In this document: positions 33,953 to 47,500 of the stretch, piece after piece
Layout: each line of letters starts with the position of its first letter
Position numbering within the stretch: the first letter of the stretch is position 1
The notes under the pieces: model-generated
Told to the model about the DNA's origin: nothing
Seen by the model: the letters and a program-made list of their open reading frames with translations, nothing else
The model's database searches: none
Translations under genes and position numbers: made by a program
Assembly: GCA_963580455.1 (NCBI GenBank)
Contig: OY756967.1
Coordinates: forward strand, 6,346,501 to 6,410,500
Length of the DNA: 64,000 nucleotides
From: Euonymus europaeus
Lineage: Eukaryota > Streptophyta > Magnoliopsida > Celastrales > Celastraceae
Reading direction: 5' to 3'

Positions 33953-33966
33953 GGCCTCTGATACCA
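33953..33966 (-). promoter_or_regulatory. Possible retrotransposon primer-binding site
   Basis: The - strand reads TGGTATCAGAGGCC, the usual start of the initiator tRNA-Met primer site. A possible leader follows on the - strand towards 33540 with no clear gag, and the sequence on the 33967 side should hold an LTR but has no TG...CA end I can confirm. Confidence 0.4.
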
Positions 33967-34283
33967 CTTAATAAGGACAGATTTACAAACAAGATCACAA
34001 ACATGTTCAACAACGTGAACCATATCAAATGAAGTTCAAAGATAAGGAAGACTTCCCTTCTCGCATAGATGTTTATTTCTGATTTCCAGATTCAAAAGTT
34101 CAAAGACAAAAAAACCAAATTCTACGTATTGTTCCAATAAAATCAACAAACCCTAATGAGCTAACCAAACTAAAGGGCTCAGCCCTAAGAAGCACAATTA
34201 ATCGACTTAGCCAACAAAAGCAATACAAAAAAAGCATAACAAAAGACTAATAGAAAGGATACTGGAATATCAAGATAGAAATC

Positions 34284-34433
34284 TTAATGCTTAGGGTGGT
34301 CAATCTGTTCCATGTAAGCAAAGGCTTCAGCCTGCACTACATCAGATGGCTTGTGTAGACACTTCAATCTAGCACCACTTGATATTTTCATCAACCTTTT
34401 TTTAGGTGTACCTTTGGGATTAGACGAAGCCAT
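34284..34433 (-). CDS. Small ORF, 49 aa, function unknown
   Basis: An ATG at 34433 opens a 49-codon frame (MASSNPKGTPKKRLMKISSG...) ending TAA at 34284. It is Lys-rich at the start and contains DVVQAEAFAYMEQ. I do not recognise it. There is no TATA box or splice signal that I trust, and the DNA around it is retrotransposon debris, so it may be a first exon relic or chance. Confidence 0.2.
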   Translation of the reverse strand: MASSNPKGTPKKRLMKISSGARLKCLHKPSDVVQAEAFAYMEQIDHPKH

Positions 34434-34611
34434 TATTGCTAAATGGTTTGCCAATATCGATGGAAGAAGGCAAAAAGAAGTGTAGAGATGATATGGTGTT
34501 CTACTCCAAATTATTTACTATTTGAGGCCCAGTTTTGCTTGGCTCTCTATTTTCACTCTCTGCAATTATCCACCTCTCTCTATAACTGGGATATGAAAAG
34601 GGTGAGGTTGC

Positions 34612-35916
34612 TGATAAGTGTCAGAATATACATTCTTAAATTGATTACATATAGACATTTATGAATGATTAAGGTTTAAAGTGATGTTTTTGTGCATTAA
34701 AATCCAAATATTATTTTGGACATCACTTTATTATTTTAAATGTAATTTTGCTTCCTTATAACCTAAGCAATTGTGGAATTGTTGATTTATACGTTGAGAT
34801 GTCATTTATGACATCACCATCATTTCCAAAATAAAAATATTAGATAATATCATGATATTTGTATATATGATAGTTGTATATATGATATTTGTATTTTATT
34901 ATATTTGTATTTAAAATATCATGATATTTACATAAAATTTTGTCTATAAAAGGAAGGGAGGTCTTTGATGATGAAGAGAGATTTCAAGATTTGAAGAATT
35001 GAAGAAACAAAGCAAGAAGAAGAAATCTTTTGGAGGAAGAACAAATGAGGAGAAAAAGGGTTGTATTCCTTAACTTCTTATTTATTAAGTTTTATATTTT
35101 GCTTGGTTATGTATAATTAAACTTTTGTAGTTAGGGATTAATTTTGAAACCCTAAACATGATTTCAATTATGTAAGTTGTGTGGTGTGGATTGCATATTT
35201 TCTTACAAGAATGATGATTTTGATTTGTCTATGATATCTGAATTTTAATATTCTTGTTTCTTTGAGTAGCTAGCTTTGAAACATGTATTAGAATTAATTG
35301 TTGTAGAACATGATCAATTGCTTTGTTGAATATGTTCTTGTGTGCAACATATAATTCGGTTAAAACGAATTATGAGAAATCAATTCAGGAATATCTAAGA
35401 TAAACACCATGTATTAGGATTCTTGTAATATTCATATTCTCTTTTCTCTTATTGGGTTCTTATTGTTAATTGATGCAAACACCATGCTAGATTCCAATTG
35501 AGAATACATGTACTGAGGTAGACACCATACACTGTACATGCACCTAAGAGAGAATCATACAACTTGAGTTTGACCATGACCTTGTTGTGAATGTTGTCAT
35601 CATAAACTTGTTGAAAGTTTCAATCTACCATTTCTTATAAATTTTTTAATTGTTTAGTGGTGGATAGTGAGTCCTAGCAAGGATTTTCAGGAATTGAAAT
35701 TATTACTTTCCATTCTTGTTTTTAGTATTAATGATTTTATTTTCATTGTTATATTTTACAAGATTTAACCCCCTTTACTATTATGTGTAAATTATATTCA
35801 AGTGTTAAATTGTATATTTATTAGTATCACTCCTTGTGGAATTGACTTTTACTTGTCCATTATATATTATTTGTACAGTTATAAGATTATATTAAATTGT
35901 TATTAACGACATAACA
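34612..35916 (+). mobile_element. Solo LTR (1.3 kb) with 5-bp target duplication
   Basis: The 1,305-bp block begins TGATAAGTGTCAGAATA and ends ACGACATAACA, giving TG...CA. GTTGC flanks both sides (34607-34611, 35917-35921). A TATA box (TATAAAAG, 34945-34952) is followed by a GA-rich leader. TCCTTGTGGAATTGACTTT near the right end is a phrase common at the end of plant Ty3/gypsy LTRs. There is no coding content. An LTR-LTR crossover probably removed the body of the element. Confidence 0.85.
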
Positions 35917-35921
35917 GTTGC

Positions 35922-37239
35922 TCTAGTCTCCAGGTGCCCATGTTCATCAACGAAAACCTCTATTTTGATTCTTTTTTTCTTATTGAGCTTTGATTGTTAT
36001 GTATCAAGTTAACTAGAATCATATTTGGGTAAGAAAATGATACTAAGACGTCTTGAATTTGGAAGAATGAATGCATTGGTTTTCAGTGATTTTTTCTTTT
36101 AAATTTAATATAGATTTTCATTCTATTAATTAACTTTTAATTCTCTGTTTTCCATGATTGATTATATTTAGTGCAAAAATCAAACTAAGATTGCCCTAAT
36201 TAGAGATCTTACCAATTGCTGAATTGTTTACCAAACAAGGAACCGACTTTTTTGGTTGCCAACGACCATTATCCAACCCAAAAAGTTGGTCGAACCGATA
36301 ATGATTTTGAATTTTCAATAAAGTCCATTAATCGAGTGGATTGGTTGATAATCAATTCACCATGCCCAACCCTAATTTCATTTTTACATTGTAATATAAA
36401 ATTATAATTAATTGAAATAATTCATAGAACTTAAATAAAAAACAAATAACATATAGTTCCAAATATAAATTAAATTAATAATGATGCAATATTCAAGTAC
36501 ATAAGAAAATAAAAGTAGAATAAATCTGTCTCTCTCTCGATTTATCACTTAATGAAATTTTTACTTTCTCGATTAACTCTTTGTGATCATTATAGGAACC
36601 ATACCGAGGAGGAGCAACTAGCAGAGTTGTTCTTACCTACAAATTGAAATTCGATGGAATAATTGTATACAGTGGATCAAGTTTCAACGGTGATGACATC
36701 AAAAAGGGACCCACCTAGATAGCATATCAAGCGGTCATAACAGCTAGTAGAATGTGGATGAACTACTTTCACAATAAGTAAATATGAGATAAAAGACCCA
36801 CCAAAGCTTGTCCTCTAACATTGGCGCTCCAACGCTCAAGTCAATTCGTACTCAACAATAGGACTATGACTCTTTATTCCTCTCATATATGCCATTGATC
36901 TTTAGGTGAGTATGAATCCTTTTCAGAATTAGTCTCCTACTAGGTTGTAGAGATGGGTTAAGATTGTGCTATCCTGATTTGGGCTGACTGAGGTGCCCCT
37001 TAAGACAGCCAACCGAGCTGCCCTAAGGATGAATGGCTGAGGTGATTGTCTTGAGTAATATCGATTAATTATCTTGGTTATAATCGAGGTGACCACCTCC
37101 CTATTGAGTTGGTGCCCCTGAATGACACATGTCATGCTTCGATTGGTGGGTTATTTCGATATCATCAAAGCCCCCACACCTTTGCGCGGTGATCAGTTCG
37201 GAAGGGTGAAGGTGTAAATTTCTCATGCTATACCTTCTT
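35922..37239. other. Intergenic DNA with possible LTR pieces
   Basis: AT-rich to about 36600, then a more balanced stretch with repeated GAGGTG and TGAGGTG motifs (36970-37200) that merges into the minisatellite. I see no gene. The short frames here are not credible. Confidence 0.4.
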
Positions 37240-38150
37240 TCTGAGGTGACATATTCTCCAAGGTGTCTTTTTTTTTAGGAAGATATATATTCTTCTGAGG
37301 TGACCTATTTTTCATTAAAGGCCTCTACTCCATGGTGACCTCTTTTTCTAAGGTAGACCTCTATTCCATGATGACCTTTTATAAGGATGTGATGTGTTCA
37401 CCGAGGAAGTCCTCTTTTCTGAGGAAATCTCTTTGCAAGGAAAACCTCTTTTCTAATAGGAAGACTTCTTTTTTTAGGTAACTTCCTTGCCAAGGAAAAC
37501 CTCTTTTTTCTAGGGCAACCTCTTTGCCGAGGAAGACTACTTATTCGAGGTAACCTCGTTGCTGAGGAATATCTCTTTTTCGAGACAACCACTTTGTCAG
37601 AAAATCCTCTTTTCTGAGGTGAACTCCTCACCAAGGCAGGCATCTTTTCCTAGGAAACCTCATGGATGAGGAAGACTTATTTTCCAAGGTAACCTATTTG
37701 TCGAAGAAGACCCTTTTTCTGAGGCAACCGCTTTGTCGAAGCAGACTTCTTATCCAAGGTAATCTTGTTGTCAAAAAAGACTTCTTATTCAAGATAACCT
37801 CTTTCTCGAGGAAGACCCTTTTTTTAGGCATGTTTTTCGTCGTAGAAAATATTTTTTTAGGTAACCTTTTTGTCGAAGAAGACCCTTTTTCTAAGGCAAA
37901 CTCTTCGGCCTATACCTCTTTTCTAAGGTAACCTCTTTATCGAAGAAAACCTCTTTCATGAGGTGAACTCTTCGCCGAGGAAGACCTCTTTTTCGAGGAA
38001 ACCTCATAGCTAAGTAATACTTCTTTTTTGAAGTAACCTCTTTGCCAAGAAAAACTTCTTTTTCTGAGGCAACCTCTTCTTAGAGGAAGACCTCTTTTTG
38101 AGAGGCAAGCACTTCACCAAGGATGACCTTTTTCCAAGAAATAACCCCTC
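37240..38150. repeat. Minisatellite, ~35-bp unit, about 25 copies
   Basis: Roughly 900 bp of diverged copies of one unit. The core is AGGTAACCTCTTTGTCGAGG followed by AAGACCTCTTTTTCTG. Best-preserved copies run from about 37695 to 37800 at a 35-bp period. Because 35 is not a multiple of three, open frames on both strands (37398-37643 and 37662-37931) are simple translations of the repeat and should not be called genes. It abuts the truncated copia element at 38260. Confidence 0.85.
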
Positions 38151-38259
38151 CAGCTAAGAGATAGACATAGCTTGAAGTAAATCTTTTGCCATCTAGGCAT
38201 CCAATTATTCGAAATCAAAATACCCTATAATCTCCCAAAAGTCTGACTTTTGTTATGTG

Positions 38260-41200
38260 AGCATGTAATTCTTCATTTTTTTAAATAAATCATAACCCTC
38301 TTTGCTGCCTTCTTATGATTCGTTTTAGGGTTGCTCATATATCTCTCTAATATGTCAATTATGAACGCAAGATCTGGATGCGTACTTAGTTGAGCATACC
38401 TAAGACTTCCTACTGTTGAAGCACAGGGAATCTTTTGAATGACTTCTTTTTCAAAATCATTCTTGGTGCTCTGTGGGAGACTAAATCTATTGAGCACTCT
38501 CAGGACATAGCTCATTTGTGACAACCCAAGGATACCTCGAGAGATCCTGGTGTATTGTATACCTAATACGAAATAGGAGACTCCAAGATCTTTTATTTAA
38601 AAATTCTTCAAAAGAAATCTCTTGGTATTGTAGAGAAAACGTATGTCGCTACTTGCCAGTAGGATATCATCAACATAAACCACCATGAAGATAAATTTAC
38701 TCTTACCGAAGTTGTGATATACATAATCTTCCACAGGATTTACCTCGAAATCGAATGAGATGATCACTTCCTGAAATTTGTCATACCATTGATGGGAAGC
38801 CTATTTGAGACCATAGATGGAATTTTTTACTTTATAAACCATAGACGTTGAAACTATAGAAACAAAGTTTTCTGGTTGCACCATGTAAATTTTCTCATCA
38901 ATGTCTCCAATGAGAAATGTTGTCTTAATGTCCATTTGATATAGCTTAAGGTCAAAATGAGCCACAAGTGCGATATTTAGTCTATAAGAGTCCTTTGAAG
39001 CAACCAGAGAGAAGGTATCTTTAAAGTCAATGTCTTTTTTCTAAGTGTAGCCTTTTGCGACAAGATCATATCTTTAAATATTGCCTTTAGAATCCTTTTT
39101 GGTTTTAAATATCCATTTGAAACCAGTGGGCTTCTTTCCTTCAGGCAATTCGACAAGATTCCAAACTTCATTGTCTTTCATAGACTTCATCTCTTCATTC
39201 ATGGCATCAATCCACTTTTAAAAATTGGAACTTTCTTTGGCTTGAGAAAAGTTGATTGGATCATCCTCCACTAACTCAATGTCAAACTCATGTTCCTAGA
39301 GATAATTAGAACTTTCTTTGGCTTGAGCAAAGTTGATTGAATCATCCTCCACTAACCCGATGTCAAACTCATGTTCCTAGAGATATATGACATAATCATA
39401 TGTAATTGCACTTCTCATTTTTCTAATGGACCTCCTTAAAGGCACTAGTTCTTGAGGGTGTTGAGTTTGCACTTCTAGAGTATGTACCTCATTTGAGATA
39501 GGGAGTTCCTGGTCCTTGTCTTGTGCTAGAGGGATTTCTTCTCGAGCAGTGTCAGGAATATTATCCTAAGTTTCCTAATCAATGTCAGTAGCAACCATAA
39601 GAAGAGGAACATGTTCCTCTTCAAATACAACATCTCTAACCTTATCTTCCCTACCAAACTCAATATCCTCATGGAATCTTGTATTTCCCATCTCAAAAAT
39701 GGACTTAGTTGTGGGATTATAAAATTTCTAACTCCTTGAATGTTTAGAATACCCCATAAAGTAGCAGCTTACTATTCTGGAGTTTAGTTTGATTTCATTT
39801 GGCCTATAAGGCCCTGCCTCAACTGGACAACCCCATGTATGTAAATGATTAATGCTAGATTTCCACCCAGTCCAAAGTTCATAAGGAGTTTTAGCTACTG
39901 CCTTGGTTGGCACCCTATTCAAAATATAATCCACAGTCTTGAGTGCATCAGACCAAAGAGATTTTGGTATGGTGGAATGACTGATCATACTCGTTATCAT
40001 ATCCACCGTTTTGCGATATCATTCATGCTAGGTTTCCTAGGCATGATGTATTGTGGAACGATGTCGCATTCTTCCAAATATTTAGCAAAAGGGCTTGGAT
40101 GTTGTTCACCTAATCCATCATATTGACCGTAGTATTCTCCACCGTGATTAAATTTGATGCCCTTTATTTTTCTCATTAAGTTTATTTTCAACTCCAGCTT
40201 TATAAGATTTAAAAACGTCCAGCGATTGAGATTTCTCGTGTATTAAGTGGATGTACCCATAGCGAGAATAGTCACTCTATAAATGTGATAAAGTATTGTT
40301 ATCCATTCTAGGAAGCCATAGGGAATGAACCATATATATTCGTATGTATCAGTTTTAAGATGTCAGAGCTTCTATTGGAATTTAACTTAGTAATGTTTGT
40401 ATGTTTCTCCTTTATACATTCCACATAGACTTGGAAGTCTGCCATATCTAGGGGACCAAGGATCCCATCTTACACAAGACTTTCAATTCTTTGTTTAGAA
40501 ATATGTCCTAAGTGTTTGTGCCATAGCATGAATGAGTCCTCATTTGTTATTTTTCATTTCATACCTCATGAATTCAAATGCAATGTTTCATTAACAGAGG
40601 ATTGGTTATTTAACTTATATAGATTATCAATAAGAATTCTGGTACCAACAACATTTGAATTATGAATAAGACTAACTTTATTATTTTCGAAAGAACAAAT
40701 AAAACCTGATTTGTTCAATATAAAAACAAAAATTAAGTTTTGTCTAAAAGACGGTACCACAACAATCTCATGCCAATCCAAATGAAAACTAGAATAAAAA
40801 AAATCTAAAATGGCTAATGGCCTCCACTTAAACTTTTTTGGCGTTCCCCACAAAGATGACTCTTTCACCATCACTTGGCTTCCGACTCCACAGGCAACCC
40901 CGCATTGAAACACGTATGTGAGTAGTAGTACCATAATCTACCCACCAAGTGTTTTTAGGTACAAAAGTTAAATTAACTTTAGATTAAACATAAACAAGAA
41001 GCTTACCCTTTTTAGCACGCCAAGCTTTGTACTTAGTACATTCCTTCTTCTTGTGACCAACCTTATTACAAAAGATTGAAAAGAAGTAATTTTCCTCATT
41101 TTGCTTCTTTTTTACCTTAGAGGGTTGGGAAACTACAACTTCTATTCGCTTGTCCATCTTTCTTTTATTTGCCTTAGAGGTAGTTGCCCAGTTAGCACTT

Positions 41201-41560
41201 TATTGCTTTTCAGCTTTGATTTTATCTTTTTCTTGCACACAAATGGAAATCAACTCATTTATATTTCATTTGTACTTCTAGGCATTGTGTATTGTCTTTA
41301 GCTTCCCATATTGTGCAGGAAAAGTCGGTACTAAAGCTACAATAAAATCTTTAGAAATTTCAAACTTGACCTCCTTGAGTTTGTCAACCAAATGAGACAT
41401 CTGCATGATGTAATCCCTTATGTTTCCCTTACCGTTATACTTGGATGAGATGAGTTTCCTCAAGCTATTATTGATAATCTATATAACTATATCTCAAGAA
41501 ACTATCTTTCTCATTCTTGAGATGTAGTTTCTCAAGACCAACAAGGAAACCTTTCGCATT
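38260..41560 (-). pseudogene. Ty1/copia element (- strand), 3'-truncated
   Basis: Read right to left. Gag ends at 41463-41278 (YIMQMSHLVDKLKEV and LVPTFPAQYGKL). A zinc-knuckle remnant CNKVGHKKKEC lies near 41060, then WWVDYGTTTHVCVSM (about 40940). Gag-pre-integrase runs to about 40570. Integrase is at 40191-39728 (GIKFNHGGEYYGQYDG, then [15 protein letters not shown]). RT is at about 39170-38600 with a YVDD site (VVYVDDILLA, about 38670). The RT-RNase H link is 38524-38273 (STVGSLRYAQLSTHPDLAF). Stops and frameshifts are frequent. RNase H and the 3' LTR are missing at the edge of the minisatellite. I did not find a 5' LTR. Confidence 0.85.
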
Positions 41561-41825
41561 TTCCTCCTTCGGCAATGAGCCCTGGAATCGAGTGCTTCAT
41601 AATCATGACACCTAGTGTCATATCAAGATCCATATAACCTATTATGATCAAAATCCTTTCTTTCTAGGTCTTATAATTTGTGCCATATCATGCCCCAATA
41701 TATTTTAATTATCTCAAAATTAAATATTCATGATTGACCAACAATTAAAATATGTCAATTCAATAATTGATTAGCAACAATGTAGCAATTGTGGATAAAT
41801 TTTTATGTATTTCCCCACAAATTAA

Positions 41826-44580
41826 TCTTTTTCTTTTTTTTTGATTAATTTGTCTAGTCTCAAAAAGCACCAATCAAATATTAATAGCAAACCGTGGGGC
41901 AAGTCTAAACAAAAAGCTTTAGGCCCTAAAGCCAAAACAAAACCACTAGGCATAGAAGGAGTTGTAAGTCTTTTAGCCGTAGCAGTGTCACATGTCAGCT
42001 CCTGAACAACTTCCATGGAGTCACTTTCAGCAACAACTGAATAGCATCCGATTGATAAGGCAAACTCCAAGCCAAAAAGAATAGTTGCAGCTTCCTCATG
42101 GAACACGCATACACCTTTTTTCCTTTGAGCTAGACAAGATCCAACAACCACTCCCTGGGTATCTCTTATAACTAACCCCAATCTAACACAATTAGACATC
42201 GTGGGTGCATCACTATTAATTTTACCAATCCAATATCAGTAGGGCGCCACATATGCCTATCCGCAATAATCATAGGGGAGTTCACCACAGAAGGCTGGGC
42301 TTCCATAATTTTTTATTCCACCATTCGAACCAACTTTTTAGGAATGAAGCACTTACCCCTTTATTGCAATTGAACCACAATAAATAGCACATATAGGCCA
42401 CTCGAGCCAAGTCATCACAAGAAAGCACCTTCCCAACAGCTAGGAAAAAGTAAGAAAAAGAGTTATGTCGGCACTGCTGTAGCCGAGAGTCCAACCTAAG
42501 AATTCGCCAGCATAATCGAGCCATAGCACATTCTATAAACAAATGGGAAGAGGTTTCCTTGTCAATAACACACAATGCATAATCCTCAACCATCCGGATT
42601 CCTTTCTGACTTAGATTCTCTCGAATTGGCAAACTATCTCTACAAGGCCTCCATAAAAGTATTTTGACTTGATTTTGAACCTGCATAGTCCAAATAGCTT
42701 TCCACACATGAGGTTGGGAAACAATTTCCTGATTCTGTCCATAGCTAGAGGAGCTTCTCGCCACGTGGTAAGAGCTTCAAATTCAGAATTTCCCCGATGG
42801 ATTTAAAGCCTAATAACAATATCATTCTAACCATGAGAAGATAGGGGAATTTTCAAAATATCCTCGACCTCCTCAGCATGAAAAAGGAAATTTACGAGAG
42901 CAATATTCCGATGCCCAGAGTCACCAATCAGAAGTTCTCTCACTGATGAGGAAGGATGGAGAAATCTTGGAGGAGATAGTACACGACCCCCATTGAAATG
43001 AGGAAACCACCTATCCTCCCAAATACGAATGTTATAATCATTCCCCCCACTAAAATTTTCTGACAATTTTGTTAAATTCATCACACACCCCTCTAGGAAT
43101 CCGAAGCAGCTCATAACATGTGTTGGGATAGCCTGTAGAACAACTTTTATCAAATTCTCCTTCCTACTTATTGACAGACTCTTCGTCCACCGCCCTTGAA
43201 CTCTCTTCCACATTTGGTGTTTTACCTCATCAAACAAAAGCCGTTTTGATCTTCCCACAATTATCGGAACACCCAAATATATGTAAGAATTTTGAATGTT
43301 CCTGACACCAAGCCTATGAGAAATTGTACCCGAAATTGCATTAGAAGAATTTGGGCTATAAAACACAAAAGACTTTGACAAATTCACTTTTTGGCTTGAG
43401 GCTTTTTCATATTTGGCTAGGATTTCTTGGATCACATCACATTCATCCAGGAAAGCTTTGAGAAAAAGAATACAATCATCCGCAAAAGATAAATGCGTTA
43501 TCCTCGGACTATATCAACTAACCGCAACCCTATAAAGCCTCCGAGCTCTAGAAGCCTCCTCTAATAAAGATGAAAAACATTCGAACATAACAAAAAGAGG
43601 TATGGACTAAAAGGATCTCCCTGGTGAAGACTTCTAGAAGGAGCGAAAGGCCCAACTAGCTCATTGTTAATCTTGATTTTAAAATTTATTGACCGAATAC
43701 ACCTCATGATAAACTCCACAAAAGGACTACAAAAACCCAAGGCAAGCATAACCTGCTCCAAATATTTCCATTATATTCTGTCATAAGCCTTTAACATATC
43801 TAACTTCATTCCCTTCACTTTAAGACCTCCCAACTTGAATTCAATGCATAACCTTTTAGCCACAAAAATATGATCAAAAATCTATCTCCCAGGCACAAAC
43901 GCGCTTTGAGTTTCTGAAATAACATGAGGAAGAATATTTTTCAAACAATGAGCCAAAGTCTTTGAAATTATTTTGTATAGGATATTTCAAAGGCTAATCG
44001 GCTTGAAATCCATTGTCCTACGAGGATATTTTATCTTAGGAATCAACACAATAGTGGTATGATTTATCACACATATATCATCCTCATCATTCAAAAACCC
44101 AAAGCTGCATCACAAATATCATGGCTTGTAGCCTGCCAATATCTTTGAAACAATTCATCAGTCAAACCATCAGGACCATGAGCCTTATCAGGGTGCATTT
44201 TAAAAATAGCCTTTTCAATTTCAGCTCGCGTGTAAGGGGCCTTGATTTTATCATTCATAGCCGCTAAAACCTTATGCTATGATAACTGGTCAATTTCCTC
44301 ACAATTGTTATCTAACTCTGCTTGGTATAACCCTCTATAAAGTACTCCTGAAAAATCCTTGCAATCACTTTTTGATCAAAAACATTGTACCGATCTGTAC
44401 CGATCTGTACCAATCTACAAGGTAATTGCGTTTCTCTTCTTTCTCTGAGTGGCAATTTGGTGAAAATATTTAGTGTTTCTATCACCTTCTTTCAACCAAA
44501 CCTGCCTCGACCATTGACACCACAAGATTTCTTCATGATTATATAGTTCAAGAAGTTGTCCTTCCACTTGCCTCTTTTCA
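41826..44580 (-). pseudogene. L1-type LINE with RNase H (- strand)
   Basis: Read right to left. LLELYNHEEILWCQWSR and WLKEGDRNTKYFHQ (44565-44450) open the conserved region. Then AHGPDGLTDE-like sequence (about 44190-44160), RT pieces with LHQGDPFSPYLFLL (about 43640-43590), and YIYLGVPI at about 43290 follow. The part 43435-42827 includes RTLG-region pieces and WEDRWFPHF. Zf-RVT is 42764-42282 (KILLWRPCRDSLPIRENL). The terminal RNase H-like domain is 42199-41822 (GLVIRDTQGVVVGS, EEAATILFGLEFAL, VVAESDSMEVVQEL). An A-rich tail (T run at about 41826-41843) marks the 3' end. Stops and frameshifts are numerous. The endonuclease part is missing: it is cut off by the next copia element near 44585. 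Confidence 0.85.
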
Positions 44581-44589
44581 GTAAGCAAC

Positions 44590-47500
44590 CAGAAAAAATA
44601 TCTGATGATGAATTAAATCTTTTAAACAAATAGGTACCAGGAGTTATTCGATTAACTCTAACACAAAGTGTTGCTCACAATGTTGCTAAGCTGACAACTA
44701 CGAAGGAACTCATGGATACATTGTTAGAGATGTATGAGATTCCAACTGCCAATCACAAGATTCACTTAATGAAAAAGTTGTTCAACTTGAAGATATAAGA
44801 AGGTACTCCTATTGCAAACCTCTTGAATGAATTTGATGATATTATGAATCAATTGGAGTCGGTTGAGATTGTTTTTTAAGATGAAGAGCAGATATTGATC
44901 GTCTTAGCATGTTTGCCAAACAGTTGGGAGACTATGAGAACAACAATGAGAAATTATATTATCAATTAGAAACTTACATGCGGTGATGTGAGAGATTAGA
45001 TTTTGAGTGAATAATCCAGATAAAAAGGATGTTGAAGAATCCTTAAATTCTGATTCAGCCTTCAATGTAAACGGAAGAGATAGACTGTCAAATAGAGGTA
45101 GGCAATCAGATAGGAATTCTGGTCTCAGCAAGTCTAGGCTAGTGCAAGGTAGAAGTAATCCCATTCTAGCAAATTATATGAAGGTTGTTGGCAATGTGGC
45201 AACCAATGCCACATTAAGAAGAACTACTGGTCTCTTAAGAAATAAGACAACAAGAAGGACGATGTCAGTGCAGTAACCGATGATATATATGATGCTTTCT
45301 ATTATCTATTGAATCACATTTTGATTCTTGGATTTTGGATTCAGTGGCTTCCTTCCATACTATGGCACAACAAGAGATCATGCAGACTTATATAGTTAGC
45401 AATTTTGGGAAAGTATACTTAGTTGATGGTGAAGAGCTAAAGATTGTAGGTATAGGAGAAGTTAGAATCAAGAGTTTGACAAGTTCAGTTTTGGTTCCAC
45501 AAAAGGTCAGACATGTTTTTCAGTTGAATAAAAATATGGTTTCAGTTGGTTAGTTGGATGATAATGGCTCTTCTATTAGATTTGGTGTTAATGCATGGTT
45601 AGCGACAAAAGGAGCAATGGTAATTGCTGAGGGTAAGAATCTTGTACTCTATACATGAATATTGATTGCACTAGTACAATTGTTGTTGCAAAGGACCTAG
45701 TAACTTAACACTTTGGGAAGAGAGACTTGTTCATACGAGTCTGAAGCGTATGAAGGAAATTTTGGGAAAACTTTTTGGAGTCTAGAAGATTCATATATCT
45801 TGATATGTGTAAGATTTGCATTATGGGGAAAAGGAAGAAACTCAGTTTTCTGATAGATGGAAAGAACATTAAAGAACAACAAACTTGACTTGATACACAC
45901 TGATGTGTGAGGCTTGCTCCAGTTACTACTCTCAGTGGCTCTAGGTAATATTTTACTTTTATTGATAACCGTAGCAGAAAGTTGTGGGTTTATTTTATGA
46001 AAAAATAAATCTGATTTGTTTGGCATATTCAAGAAGTGGAAAACTCTTGTTGAGATGGAAACTGATTGGAAACTAAAGTGTTTGAGATCTAACAATGACA
46101 AAGAATATGAACATAGTGATTTTGGTGAGTATTGTGCTACACATGGGATTAGGATGGAGAAAACTATCCTAAGAATACTACAGTAGAATGGTGTTGCAGA
46201 ACCCATAAACAAAACTATCAGAACATGCTAAAAGTATAAAAATTCATTCGGAGCTGCCTAAGATGTTTTGGGCTGATGCGGTAAACACTGCAGCTTATCT
46301 CATTAATCGATGTCCATTAGTTCTACTGGAGAATAAGCTGCTCGAAGAAGTTTGGAGTGGTAAAGAGGTAAAACTTTCACACTTTGGAGTGTTTGGTTGT
46401 GTTTCTTATGTACATGTTGATGATGATGATTACATCAAACTTGATGTTAAATCAAGGAAGTGATTCTTCTTTAGTTATGGAGATGAGTAGTTTGGCTATA
46501 GGTTTTGGGGTTAAGATAATCAGAATATTTTCAGAAGTTGGAATGTGATTTTTAACGGGAGTGTGATATACACAAACAAGCCTGATGAAAATGTGAAAGA
46601 AAGAAATAAGCTTGAAATGGTTCAAATGGACATCCTGAGTCTATATCTATTGAGCAGGAAGTAGGCATTCCTATCATTCTAAAAGATGATGACGATGAAC
46701 CAACGACTCCTCCAGTTGCTCTACGGAGGTCTACTAGAGTAGTAACAGCTCATAATCGTTATTCTCCTTCTTTGCATTATATCATGTTGACTGATAATAG
46801 TGAACCAGGAAGCTTTGTAGAAGCTAAATAAGATGTGAATGTGCATAAGTGGGAGCTAGCCATGAAAGAAGAAATGGATTATTTGATGAAGAATCGGACT
46901 TGGGAATTAGTGAAATTACCAACATAAAATAAGGTTTTGCACAAAAAATGGATATACTGAGTCAAGACAAAACATGATAGCAGTAAACGATAAAAGGCCA
47001 GACTTGTTATGAAAGGTTTTGAACAAAGGAATGACATTGATTATTCTGAAATTTTATAGTAAAGATGTCTACAATTAGAATGGTACTAGGAATGGTAGCT
47101 AGTGAGCATTTACATTTGGAGTAGTTAAATGTTAATGATAACATTTCTCCATGGTGAACTAGAGAAAGACATTTATATGCATTAGCCAGAAGGATTCCCA
47201 ATACAGAGAAAAGAAAAACTTATGTGTAAACTAAAGAAGAGCTTATATGGTCTAAAGCAAGCTAAAAGACAATGAAATCTGAAGTTTGACATATTCATGA
47301 ATTGTTCAGGTTACACCAAAAGTGAGAAAGACGACTATTGCTATTTTAAATGGTTTCATAACTCTTACATTATTTTGTTGTTGTATGTCGATGATATGTT
47401 CATTGTAGGATCAAACATCAAAGTTATTAATAATTTGAAACAACAGTTGTCAAGCCAATTTGAAATGACAGATTTGGTGAATGCCAAGAAAAATCCTTGA

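Noticed and set aside
37398..37931. Open frames of 81 and 89 codons on both strands
   Set aside because: They are translations of a ~35-bp minisatellite and repeat with its period.
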